A stretch of DNA of 54,707 nucleotides from an uncultured Alphaproteobacteria bacterium (GTDB taxonomy: Bacteria > Pseudomonadota > Alphaproteobacteria > UBA828), in contig CAJXFT010000003.1 in NCBI GenBank assembly GCA_913053235.1, forward strand, positions 1 to 54,707. The letters run 5' to 3'. Position numbers and translations under genes: made by a program. The notes under the pieces are model-generated. The model worked only from the letters and a program-made list of their open reading frames with translations. It had not been told where the DNA came from and did no database searches. Of the stretch, positions 47,456 through 54,707 are shown one piece after another (the first letter of the stretch is position 1; each line of letters begins with the position of its first letter).

Positions 47456-48331
47456 ATGGTCGAGATCGAATGCGTGGTGGATTGCAGGAATGTGCTCGGC
47501 GAGGGCCCGGTCTGGTGCCCCGACGAGAAGGCGCTCTACTGGGTCGATATCAAGGGCAAATCGATCAACCGCTTGACGCCGGCTTCAGGCGAGGTCGAAA
47601 CCTGGCCGGTGGAAGAAGAGCCGGGTTCGCTGGCGCTGCGCCGGGGTGGCGGGCTGATGGTGGCGTTTTACGGCGGCTTCCGCACCTACGATCTCGACAG
47701 CGGCGCCATCGAGACGGTCCACGAGATCGAGGCGGATATGCCCGGAACCCGCCTCAATGACGGGCGCTGCGACCGCCAGGGCCGGTTTTGGGCCGGCAGC
47801 ATGGACAATCTGATGGTGGAACCGCTCGGCGGTCTTTACCGGCTCGACACCGATCTCAGCGTGCACAAGACGGAGAGCAACATCATCTGCTCCAACTCCC
47901 TCGCCTTCAGCCCCGACGGCGCCATTCTCTACTATGCCGATCTCGGCATCGACACCATCTGGGCCTATGACCTGGACATCGCCAACGGTGAGATCACGAA
48001 TCGCCGCGTGTTCGCCACGACGGAGGACATGCGGGGCAGCCCGGACGGCTCGGCCGTCGATGCGGAGGGCTATCTGTGGAACGCCATGTGGGACGGCTGG
48101 TGCCTGGCGCGCTGGGCGCCGGACGGGACGCTGGAGCGCACCATCGAGCTCCCCGTTCAGCGCCCGACCTGCCCGATGTTCGGCGGCGAGGGGCTCGACA
48201 TTATCTATCTCACCTGCGCCAGCATCTTTTTGAGCGACGAGGATTTGGCCAAGCAGCCGCAAGCGGGCGGCGTCTTCGCCATCACCGGCACCGGCGCCAC
48301 CGGCCTGCCCGAGCCGCGTTTTGCCGGTTAA
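47456..48331 (+). CDS. SMP-30/gluconolactonase family lactonase
   Basis: 291 residues from ATG 47456 with a G-run five bases ahead; an ATG at 47441 is less likely. It is a six-bladed beta-propeller with a divalent-metal site: E16 in L-G-E-G-P-V-W, asparagine in T-R-L-N-D-G-R-C-D, and aspartate in S-P-D-G-S-A-V-D. Repeated W-V-D-I, Y-Y-A-D-L and L-W-N-A-M-W-D strands mark the blades. It hydrolyses sugar lactones and pairs with the divergent dehydratase. Its C-terminal L-P-E-P-R-F-A-G recurs as a remnant 437 bp downstream. Confidence 0.92.
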   Translation: MVEIECVVDCRNVLGEGPVWCPDEKALYWVDIKGKSINRLTPASGEVETWPVEEEPGSLALRRGGGLMVAFYGGFRTYDLDSGAIETVHEIEADMPGTRLNDGRCDRQGRFWAGSMDNLMVEPLGGLYRLDTDLSVHKTESNIICSNSLAFSPDGAILYYADLGIDTIWAYDLDIANGEITNRRVFATTEDMRGSPDGSAVDAEGYLWNAMWDGWCLARWAPDGTLERTIELPVQRPTCPMFGGEGLDIIYLTCASIFLSDEDLAKQPQAGGVFAITGTGATGLPEPRFAG

Positions 48332-48334
48332 TTC

Positions 48335-48365
48335 TGTAATTAAGGTGCCAGCATACTTAATTACA
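48335..48365. repeat. 10-bp inverted repeat just after the lactonase gene
   Basis: TGTAATTAAG (48335-48344) and CTTAATTACA (48356-48365) are exact inverted copies with an 11-base loop, beginning four bases after the lactonase stop. The stem is AT-rich and no U-run follows, so an operator is as likely as a terminator. Confidence 0.6.
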
Positions 48366-48755
48366 ATCGCGGGGAGAGCCGCGCGGTGGGGATTTGTCGT
48401 GCGGCATTAAAGGGGCGGCGGCGATGATCTGGGTGCACGGGCGCCACACTTGAACGCACATTTTTGTATGGCCGTGCGGCGGGCCTTCCAGTTCAAAGCC
48501 CGCTCTTTACCTCGTGGCCGCCCGTGCACCGCCATGCTACCAAGATCGAGAAAAAAAGCTTGTCAATTTTATCTGCCGCCCGCGAGAGCATCCATTGCCG
48601 AGGCGAAAAGCTCTGGAAAATGAATTGCCGCTGCCCCGTGCTATATTGCGGACGGGGGCGATTGTGCAAACCCTATTTGCCAACGAGACGAATTTTTTTG
48701 TGTTTTATTACAATAGCATAAATTATTTTCTTCTGCTCACCGTCGGAATTCGGTC
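48366..48755. other. Gene-poor stretch without a supported gene
   Basis: No reading frame here has a ribosome site, codon use or recognisable protein to support it. Contents are the structured inverted repeat at 48432-48530 and an AT-rich stretch at 48685-48730 that may carry the promoter of the thiamine-diphosphate enzyme gene. The composition changes from GC-rich to AT-rich across it, consistent with a deletion or insertion scar. Confidence 0.6.
48432..48530. repeat. Long imperfect inverted repeat enclosing crossing stems
   Basis: Outer arms are GGTGCACGGGCGCCAC (48432-48447) and GTGGCCGCCCGTGCACC (48514-48530), complementary except for one bulged base. Inside, TTGAAC (48450-48455) can pair with GTTCAA (48491-48496). 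GCGGGC (48479-48484) can pair with GCCCGC (48498-48503) in a crossing, pseudoknot-like arrangement. It could be a small palindromic mobile element or a structured RNA. It resembles no RNA family I know. Confidence 0.6.
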
Positions 48756-48794
48756 GGCGCGCGCGGACTGCCGGAGCCGCGCTTTGCGGGCTGA
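48756..48794 (+). pseudogene. 3' remnant of a second SMP-30/gluconolactonase gene
   Basis: The 13 codons G-A-R-G-L-P-E-P-R-F-A-G-stop match the end of the intact lactonase (G-A-T-G-L-P-E-P-R-F-A-G-stop). Only one amino acid differs, while almost all other differences are in third codon positions, including TAA versus TGA. That pattern shows descent from a real coding copy. Upstream of it the similarity ends abruptly, so the body of the gene is gone. It lies 12 bp before the thiamine-diphosphate enzyme gene, suggesting the lost paralogue was once its operon partner. Confidence 0.7.
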
Positions 48795-48806
48795 GAATAT
48801 GCGCCT

Positions 48807-50288
48807 ATGAACGGCGGAGAGGCACTGGTCGCGACGCTGGTGGAACATGGCGTGGAGGTCGGATTCTGCGTTCCCGGTGAGAGCTATCTCACCGTGCTGG
48901 AGGCGCTCCGCCGGGCCCGCGGCCGCATCCGCCTGGTCCTCAACCGCCATGAATCCGGCGCCACCTTCGCGGCGGAAGCCTATGCCAAGGCGACCGCCAG
49001 GCCCGGCATCGCCTTCGTCACGCGCGGCCCCGGCGCCACCAATGCCTCGATCGGCCTGCATACGGCGAAGCAGGATTCGACGCCGCTGGTTCTCTTCATC
49101 GGCCATGTGCCGACGGCTGAGATGGGGAGGGAGGCGTTCCAGGAAATCGACTATCCGGCCGCTTTCGGCCCGATGACCAAGCGCGTGATCGAAGTCATGC
49201 GCCCGCAGGATGTCGCGGCGGCGACGGCGGAAGCGCTTGGCGAATCAATCGCCGGGCGGCCCGGGCCGGTCGCCGTCGTGCTGCCGGAGGATGTCACGGA
49301 AGGCGAGGCCGGCGCGCCTCACATTCCCGGCGCCGAACCGCGCGTTGCCCTCAAGCCCGATCCGCAAAGCGTCGCGACGGCGGCGCCGTTGATCGGTGCG
49401 GCGCGTCACCCCGTCATCATCGGCGGCGAACAGGTCAATTTCGAGGCCGCGCATGGCGCCCTGGCGCGCTTCGCCGAGGCGGCCGGCGCCGGTGTGGTCA
49501 GCGCCTTTCGCCGCCAGGATATCCTGGCTCACGAAGATGCCGCCAATCTCGGCCATTTCGGCCTTCGCCTGGCGCCCTATCAGGAGAAATTCTGGGCCGA
49601 TGTCGATCTCGTCATATTGGCCGGCGCGCGGCCCGACGGCGCGACGTTGCAGGGGTTTTCGCTGCTGCGCGCCGACCAGAACGTGATCCACATCTATCCG
49701 GAGGGCGCGGCCTTCGCCCAATCTTCTCCGCGCGTCGCGCTCGAAGCCGATGTTGGCGCCAGCCTGGAGGCGCTCGGCGAACATCTGCAAGGCGCGCCCG
49801 CAAAAGGCCGCCTGGCCTGGCGCGCGGCGCGCCACGACGAGCATATCGCCTACACCACGCCCGGCCTCGGCGCCATGGGATACGCGGTGCCGGGCGCCAT
49901 CGGCGCGCAGCTGGCGCGCCCCGATTCCGAGACCGTCGCCCTGGTCGGCGATGGCGGCTTCCTCATGACCGGGCAGGAGATCGTCACCGGCGTGCAGCAA
50001 AAGCTGCCGTTTACGGTGCTGCTGTTCGACAACGGCATGTACGGCTCCATCGCCACCCATCAATATCGCCGCGGCGGGCGCGAGGCGCTCTACGGCACGG
50101 TGATGAACAGCCCGGATTTCGCTGGCCTGGCCCGGGCTTACGGCGCCGCCGCCTGGTGTGTGGAACGGACCGCGGATTTCCCCGCCGCCCTGGACGCGGC
50201 GTTGGCCGAGGGCGGCCGCCCTTCGCTGATCCACATCAAGACCGACATGCGCGATCTCAGCGCCAGCGGGCCGCAGATGGATGAGTGA
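48807..50288 (+). CDS. Thiamine diphosphate-dependent enzyme (acetolactate synthase-like), internally shortened
   Basis: 493 residues, about 50 shorter than usual relatives. The N-terminal pyrimidine domain has the catalytic glutamate in N-R-H-E-S-G-A and R-G-P-G-A-T-N-A. The central domain follows. The C-terminal diphosphate domain has G-D-G-G-F-L-M-T-G-Q-E and the matching N-G-M-Y-G. Between about residues 330 and 350 the segment that normally links the central domain to the G-x-M-G-Y-x-V-P-x-A-I-G-A helix is missing: R-L-A-W-R-A-A-R-H runs almost directly into L-G-A-M-G-Y-A-V-P. The frame is otherwise intact. It may be inactive or altered. Its partner and substrate are unknown; the lost lactonase copy upstream hints at sugar-acid metabolism. 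Confidence 0.85.
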   Translation: MNGGEALVATLVEHGVEVGFCVPGESYLTVLEALRRARGRIRLVLNRHESGATFAAEAYAKATARPGIAFVTRGPGATNASIGLHTAKQDSTPLVLFIGHVPTAEMGREAFQEIDYPAAFGPMTKRVIEVMRPQDVAAATAEALGESIAGRPGPVAVVLPEDVTEGEAGAPHIPGAEPRVALKPDPQSVATAAPLIGAARHPVIIGGEQVNFEAAHGALARFAEAAGAGVVSAFRRQDILAHEDAANLGHFGLRLAPYQEKFWADVDLVILAGARPDGATLQGFSLLRADQNVIHIYPEGAAFAQSSPRVALEADVGASLEALGEHLQGAPAKGRLAWRAARHDEHIAYTTPGLGAMGYAVPGAIGAQLARPDSETVALVGDGGFLMTGQEIVTGVQQKLPFTVLLFDNGMYGSIATHQYRRGGREALYGTVMNSPDFAGLARAYGAAAWCVERTADFPAALDAALAEGGRPSLIHIKTDMRDLSASGPQMDE

Positions 50289-50312
50289 AGGGACCGGGCG
50301 GGCGGGCCGGCG

Positions 50313-52073
50313 TTAAGCCGCGCCGGAAAGGACGTTACGGCCGCGCACGGCTTCCACGAAAGTCTCCAGCGGCATCGGCTTGGCGAGGAAATAACCTTGT
50401 ACCGAAGAGCATTTTTTTGAGTTCAGGAATTTGAGCTGTCCCGCGTTCTCGACGCCTTCCGCGGTGACGTCGATGCCCAATCCGTTGCCGAGGCGAATCA
50501 CGGCGCGGGTGATCGCACGGTCGCCGAATTGGTTTTCGACGCCGGCGATAAAAGATTGATCTATTTTCAGCCGGTCCACCGGCAGATGTTTCAAATAGGC
50601 CAGGGAAGAGTAACCGGTGCCGAAATCATCGATGGCGATTCGCACGCCCTCGTCGCGCAAGCGCTGCAGCGCCTCGGCCGCTTCCTCGAAATCCCGCATA
50701 ACCGTGTTTTCGGTCAATTCCAGTTCGAGCAGAGTGGGATCCAGGCGGCTGTCTTGAAGTGTCCTGAGGACTATTTCGACAATACCGGAGCGCTTGAACT
50801 GCGACGGTGAAACATTGACCGCCACGCCGACATCTTTCAGGCCCTGGCCTTGCCAGGCCATGCAGTCCTTACAGGCGGTGAGCAGCATGCGCTCGCCAAG
50901 CCGGTCGATGAGTCCGTCGGATTCGGCGATGGGAATAAACTCTGACGGGGAGATGTAACCCTCACCGTCCGGGCGCCACCGTGCCAGTGCCTCGGCGCCG
51001 ATAACCTGCCCGCCCGTTACGTCGAAAACCGGCTGGTAGTGCGCGGTGAAATCGCCGTGATCGAGGGCCTGGCGCATGGCGCGGCCCATGCTGCGTTTGC
51101 GCTTGATTTCTTCGCTCAGATTGGCATCAAAGTAACGGTAGGTATTGCCGCCCTCGGCCTTGGCGCGGTACATCGCCATATCCGCATTGGCCAGCAGCCT
51201 TTCGATATTGTCTTCATCCGATGGGTAGAGCGAGATTCCAATACTTGAGCTGGTGTGGACGTTGTGGCCGACAATCATGAAAGGCTCCGACAAGGCCGCC
51301 AGAATCTTGTTCGCCACCACTTCGGCGCCGCCGCCATCCTCGATATGGGTGGCAACGATGGCGAATTCATCGCCGCCGAGGCGGGCGACCGTGTCGGTCT
51401 CGCGGCAACAATCGCGCAGGCAGTCGGCCACTTTTCTGAGCAGGTGATCGCCCATCATGTGGCCCATATCGTCGTTGACCCGCTTGAAGCGATCCAAATC
51501 GAGAAAGAAGATCGCCAATTGCCGGCCGGTGCGGTTGGCCACCGCAATCTCATGGCGCAACATGCGGTGAAAATGCGTGCGATTGGCCAGACCGGTCAGT
51601 TCGTCGAAATCGGCGAGGGCAGCCAGGCGCGATTCGGTGCGCTTGCGTTCGATGCCGTAGCGGATGGCGCGCCTCAGGAGCGGCGCCGTCACCTGATCCT
51701 TGACGAAATAATCCACCACACCGGACGCCATGGCTTCCGCGTCGATGCGGTGATCGTCGCGATCGGTCAGTAGGATAAACGGCAAGCCGTGTTTTGCCTC
51801 GGCGGCGTCGCGAACCAAGTCCAATCCGGTTTTGCCGGCCAAGTCGAAATTCACCAGGCAGGCGTCAAACTGCTTGGATTCGATCACCCGCATGGCCTCT
51901 TCATGGCCAGTGGCTATGCTCACGCTGTAATTGATATTCTTGGATTTACCGCAAGACGCAGTGGTCAGCAGACGGTCAATTTCGTGACAGCCAACCAGCA
52001 GGAGGTTTAGTTCGGCCCGCTTCTGTTCCGACGGCAATTGCAACGCGCGATTCCTCGAGTTCCAATTCTGCAT
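50313..52073 (-). CDS. REC-GGDEF-EAL cyclic-di-GMP protein with degenerate receiver
   Basis: 586 residues. Receiver-like domain about 22-135, then GGDEF (diguanylate cyclase) with intact R-L-G-G-D-E-F at 231-237 and an inhibitory-site R-E-T-D at 224-227 exactly five residues before it, then EAL (phosphodiesterase) with E361-A-L, N-V-S-P-S-Q-F and D-D-F-G-T-G-Y-S-S. In the receiver the expected phospho-acceptor aspartate is N75 (L-V-N-F-D-L), although K125 is kept, so phosphorylation by the usual route is unlikely. No membrane segment is seen, so it is cytosolic. Both output motifs are complete, so it could make or break cyclic-di-GMP. It stands alone, convergent with the thiamine-enzyme gene. 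Confidence 0.93.
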   Translation of the reverse strand: MQNWNSRNRALQLPSEQKRAELNLLLVGCHEIDRLLTTASCGKSKNINYSVSIATGHEEAMRVIESKQFDACLVNFDLAGKTGLDLVRDAAEAKHGLPFILLTDRDDHRIDAEAMASGVVDYFVKDQVTAPLLRRAIRYGIERKRTESRLAALADFDELTGLANRTHFHRMLRHEIAVANRTGRQLAIFFLDLDRFKRVNDDMGHMMGDHLLRKVADCLRDCCRETDTVARLGGDEFAIVATHIEDGGGAEVVANKILAALSEPFMIVGHNVHTSSSIGISLYPSDEDNIERLLANADMAMYRAKAEGGNTYRYFDANLSEEIKRKRSMGRAMRQALDHGDFTAHYQPVFDVTGGQVIGAEALARWRPDGEGYISPSEFIPIAESDGLIDRLGERMLLTACKDCMAWQGQGLKDVGVAVNVSPSQFKRSGIVEIVLRTLQDSRLDPTLLELELTENTVMRDFEEAAEALQRLRDEGVRIAIDDFGTGYSSLAYLKHLPVDRLKIDQSFIAGVENQFGDRAITRAVIRLGNGLGIDVTAEGVENAGQLKFLNSKKCSSVQGYFLAKPMPLETFVEAVRGRNVLSGAA

Positions 52074-52209
52074 CCAGCCCTGAGCGCCACAATGAGTGCC
52101 GTCTTGCGGCTGTTCTCCAATGGTCTACGCCAACCGATGTAAGCGCTGTAACCATATATTTGCAAAGTTAGTATTCCGTTAAATCTAGCCGGTCATGGGA
52201 GGAAATTGA

Positions 52210-52225
52210 GGTTTCACCTGAAACC
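52210..52225 (-). terminator. Stem-loop after soxG
   Basis: GGTTTCA-cc-TGAAACC is a perfect 7-bp stem 14 bp beyond the soxG stop on the minus strand. The downstream run is only moderately U-rich. It could be the terminator of the sox operon. The rest of the 165-bp gap to the cyclic-di-GMP gene shows nothing else clear. Confidence 0.5.
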
Positions 52226-52238
52226 AGATACGCGCGCC

Positions 52239-52853
52239 TCAAGCGACATCGCCGACGGCGATGCCGTATTCCGCCGCCGCGTCCTCCAGCCACACCCACA
52301 GATAGGCGGCGAAACTCCAGGCGACGTGAATGTCGTAGGCGGGGGCGTCGTCTGTCTGGTGCAGCAATATGGCGGCGCGGGCGAGGCGGGTCTGGGCGCA
52401 ATGGCCGGTTTGGAAGGCGCGCGGATGGAGGTCGAGGCCGCAGCCCTTCTCCAGAACCTGGCGCGCGCGCGGCCCGGACAACGTCAACACGGTGCGCGCA
52501 TCGCTGACATCGCTGAGCGCCGCATGATGGCCGGCGGCGGCCTGGAACAAAGCTTCGAAGAGCGCGATTTCCTGCCCCGTCGGAACCGTGACCAGCCATT
52601 CGTCGGGGCCCAGCCACAGGGCGCCCCGGCCGCCGGCGCCGTTTGTCCGGTTGGGCTCGCGCGGCAGACCGTAACCGAGAACATTTTCGATCGCCCCCAT
52701 CAACGCCACATCGGCGGAATCGGCGCGCAGATTGATCTTGCCGAGAGAGCGCTTTTCCGCCAAATGCACCAGGGCGTCCGGGCCGGATTGCGCGTCGCGG
52801 TCGCCGAGATGAAGCGTCGCCAGGGGGCTCAGGCGCTGGGATGGATCAGACAT
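52239..52853 (-). CDS. soxG: Sarcosine oxidase gamma subunit
   Basis: 204 residues, usual size. It has the SoxG pattern G-R-G-A-L-W-L-G-P-D-E-W-L-V, S-D-V-S-D-A-R-T-V-L-T-L-S-G-P-R-A-R, and a final W-S-F-A-A-Y-L-W-V-W-L-E. It is a structural subunit of heterotetrameric sarcosine oxidase and is remotely related to the GcvT fold. Its start overlaps the soxA end by eight bases, and it is the last gene of the sox operon. SoxB and soxD would lie beyond the right edge of the window. Confidence 0.9.
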   Translation of the reverse strand: MSDPSQRLSPLATLHLGDRDAQSGPDALVHLAEKRSLGKINLRADSADVALMGAIENVLGYGLPREPNRTNGAGGRGALWLGPDEWLVTVPTGQEIALFEALFQAAAGHHAALSDVSDARTVLTLSGPRARQVLEKGCGLDLHPRAFQTGHCAQTRLARAAILLHQTDDAPAYDIHVAWSFAAYLWVWLEDAAAEYGIAVGDVA

Positions 52854-54707
52854 TCAGGCGCTCTCCCTGGGCGTCGTAAAATACCGGGCTGACGATTTCC
52901 GCCTTTACCACGCGCCCCTCCAAGGTCAGCGGGATGGTGACCGTCTCGCCGATGCGCTCGCGCCCGCCCATGATCAGCGCCAGGGCGATGGGCCGCTCGA
53001 GCGCGGCGCTGTCGTAGCATGAGGTGACATGGCCGATCATCTTCATCGGCGGCCGGCGGCGATGTTCGGCGACGATCTGCGCCCCCTCGGGAACGCGCGC
53101 CTCGGGCAAGAGGCCGACCAATTGCTTGCGGTCGGGGCGAACGGTATCGGAGCGCGCCAGCGAGCGGCGGCCGAGAAAATCCTTCTTGGTGCTGACGATC
53201 CAAGCCATGCCGAGATCGCCCGGCGTCACCGATCCGTCGGTATCGTGGCCGACCGCGATATAGCCCTTCTCGGCGCGCAGCACATGCAGCGCCTCGGTGC
53301 CGAGCGGCGTCAGGTCGTAATTCTCGCCGACCCTCAGAAAAGCCTGCCACAGCGCCAATCCGTAACTGGTGGCAACGCTGACCTCATAGCCGAGCTCGCC
53401 GGTAAAACTGACCCGGAAGATGCGCGCATCGATGCCCGCCACCCGGCCTTCGCGCACCGCCATATGGGGAAAGGCTTCAGGCGCCAGATCGACGCCCTCG
53501 GCGAGCTCGCTCAGCAGCCGCCTGGCGTTGGGTCCGGAAACCGAGAGCGTCGCCCATTGCTCGCTCACCGATGTCAGATAGACCTTGAGGTCCGGCCACT
53601 CGCATTGCAGCCAGTCTTCCATCCACGCCATCACCCGCGCGGCGCCGCCGGTGGTGGTGGTCATGAAATAATGCGCCTCGCCGAGGCGCGAGGTGACGCC
53701 ATCGTCCATCACCATGCCGTCCTCGCCCAACATCAGCCCGTAGCGGCAGCGCCCGACGGCGAGTGTGTTCCAGCCATTGGTATAGACGCGGTTGAGGAAT
53801 TCGGCGGCGTCGGGCCCGTGGATTTCGATCTTGCCGAGGGTGGAGGCGTCGAGAATCGCCACCCCGTTCCGCGCGGCGATGCATTCGCGGCGCACCGCGG
53901 CGGCCATGTTCTCGCCGGGGCGGGGATAGTACCAGGGCCGCTTCCACTGGCCGACATCGTCGAAGACGGCGCCCGAGCGTTCATGCCAGCCATGCATCGC
54001 GGTCATGCGCACCGGATCCGCCAGCACGCCGACATCGCGCCCGGCCATGGCGCCGTAGGGCACCGGCGCATAGGGCGGGCGGAACGTGGTGGTGCCGATT
54101 TCGGCGATCGAGGCGCCGCGAATATCGGCCAGGATGGCCAGCGCGTGCACGTTTCCCGTCCGCCCCTGGTCGGGGCCCATGCCGGCGCTGGTGTAGCGTT
54201 TCATATGTCCGACCGCGCCGTAGCCCTCGCGCGCCGCCAGTTCGATATCGGACACCGTGACGTCGTTATGGAGGTCGACAAAGCGCCTCTCGCCCTTGGC
54301 GACCGGCGGCAAATGCCAAACCGGCGTGATGGGGGATTGTTCCGGCGCGCTCACGGGCAGGGCTTCAGGCGCCCCAGGCTCCTCGAACCCGGCCTTCGCC
54401 GCCGCCGCGCGGCCCGCCGCCGCGCCGCCGGCGAGACAGCCCTGGAGGGCAAAGACGCCGTTTGCCGCGCCCGCCATTGAGACCGCCTGGCGCGCTTCGC
54501 CGGGCACGAAACAGGCCTGATTTTCGTCGAATTCGAGCTTGCCGCCGGCTTGCGAAAACAGGTGGAGGGTGGGATTCCATCCCCCCGAGAGGCACAGCAG
54601 ATCGCAGCGCAGGCGCCGGATATCGCCGGCGTAGCCGTCGCCCTTGTCGTTGAGGGCCAGCACTTCGACAGCGCTCAGGTGCTTCGAGCCGAGCGCGCCG
54701 CCGACGG
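52846..54707 (-). CDS. soxA: Sarcosine oxidase alpha subunit (N-terminus outside window)
   Basis: The frame is open to the window edge, giving 620 residues of the C-terminal part. The visible piece begins inside the NAD-binding domain (G-G-W-N-P-T-L-H-L-F-S-Q-A-G-G). From about 54250 downward it carries the tetrahydrofolate-binding GcvT-like half: Y-T-S-A-G-M-G-P-D-Q-G, G-V-A-I-L-D-A-S-T-L-G-K-I, and F-T-G-E-L-G-Y-E-V. The enzyme demethylates sarcosine to glycine, making H2O2 and passing the one-carbon unit to THF as 5,10-methylene-THF. That product is the substrate of MetF, encoded elsewhere in the window. Confidence 0.95.
   Translation of the reverse strand, partial: VGGALGSKHLSAVEVLALNDKGDGYAGDIRRLRCDLLCLSGGWNPTLHLFSQAGGKLEFDENQACFVPGEARQAVSMAGAANGVFALQGCLAGGAAAGRAAAAKAGFEEPGAPEALPVSAPEQSPITPVWHLPPVAKGERRFVDLHNDVTVSDIELAAREGYGAVGHMKRYTSAGMGPDQGRTGNVHALAILADIRGASIAEIGTTTFRPPYAPVPYGAMAGRDVGVLADPVRMTAMHGWHERSGAVFDDVGQWKRPWYYPRPGENMAAAVRRECIAARNGVAILDASTLGKIEIHGPDAAEFLNRVYTNGWNTLAVGRCRYGLMLGEDGMVMDDGVTSRLGEAHYFMTTTTGGAARVMAWMEDWLQCEWPDLKVYLTSVSEQWATLSVSGPNARRLLSELAEGVDLAPEAFPHMAVREGRVAGIDARIFRVSFTGELGYEVSVATSYGLALWQAFLRVGENYDLTPLGTEALHVLRAEKGYIAVGHDTDGSVTPGDLGMAWIVSTKKDFLGRRSLARSDTVRPDRKQLVGLLPEARVPEGAQIVAEHRRRPPMKMIGHVTSCYDSAALERPIALALIMGGRERIGETVTIPLTLEGRVVKAEIVSPVFYDAQGERLNV

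Noticed and set aside
48464..48810. Two overlapping short frames (48464-48721 and 48514-48810) in the gap before the thiamine enzyme
   Set aside because: No ribosome sites, no recognisable protein, and they run through the inverted repeat and AT-rich stretch; treated as non-coding.
50289..50312. GC-rich segment between the convergent thiamine enzyme and cyclic-di-GMP genes as terminator
   Set aside because: Only imperfect G/C runs are present, with no clean stem or U-run.

Overview
The window is GC-rich, densely coded DNA that looks like the chromosome of an alphaproteobacterium. The signs are a SAM-II type riboswitch upstream of metF, a methionine synthase split into two genes, long runs of overlapping catabolic genes, and several ATP-dependent hydantoinase/oxoprolinase (HyuA/HyuB) pairs. 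No rRNA, tRNA, CRISPR array, transposase or integrase was recognised. Both ends cut a gene: a TPR/SPINDLY-type glycosyltransferase at the left and sarcosine oxidase alpha at the right.

Layout. 1-6.5 kb (minus): SPINDLY-like protein, hyuA1-hyuB1, dusA. 6.5-12.1 kb (plus): promoter, SAM-II riboswitch, metF, two-part metH, an SDR. 12.1-22.2 kb (minus): a MarR regulator followed by a tightly overlapping six-gene operon: FAD subunit and fused FeS/molybdopterin subunits of a xanthine-dehydrogenase-family hydroxylase, a 6-hydroxynicotinate-reductase-like FeS protein, a UPF0280 protein, and hyuA2-hyuB2. An 18-bp perfect palindrome lies inside the operon promoter. 22.3-33.1 kb (plus): tartrate/malate-type dehydrogenase, FAD amine oxidase, two tandem SDRs, enoyl-CoA hydratase, acyl-CoA ligase, a tiny four-cysteine protein, hyuA3-hyuB3. 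33.1-34.1 kb: an AT-rich island with one orphan gene. 34.1-43 kb: an anthraniloyl-CoA gene set (fused monooxygenase/reductase, SDR, MarR, enoyl-CoA hydratase homologue, 2-aminobenzoate-CoA ligase, thioesterase) facing kynureninase, then a 3-hydroxyacyl-CoA dehydrogenase. 43-45.6 kb: larC-larE-larB for the nickel-pincer cofactor. 45.6-50.3 kb: a sugar-acid dehydratase and lactonase pair, a gene-poor stretch with a structured repeat and a remnant of a second lactonase gene, and a shortened thiamine-diphosphate enzyme. 50.3-54.7 kb (minus): a REC-GGDEF-EAL protein and soxG-soxA.

The genes read as catabolism of nitrogen heterocycles and aromatic amines linked to one-carbon metabolism. The best candidate for a new system is the 12.1-21.7 kb operon. 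It appears to hydroxylate an N-heterocycle (nicotinate-like), reduce the ring, and open the lactam with an ATP-dependent HyuAB enzyme rather than an enamidase. The UPF0280 protein may serve as a maturation factor, possibly attaching the reductase flavin. The second candidate is the SDR/ligase/zinc-protein/HyuAB cluster at 24.8-33.1 kb, which resembles ketone carboxylation of the acetophenone carboxylase type. All functions come from reading the sequence; no database search was run.
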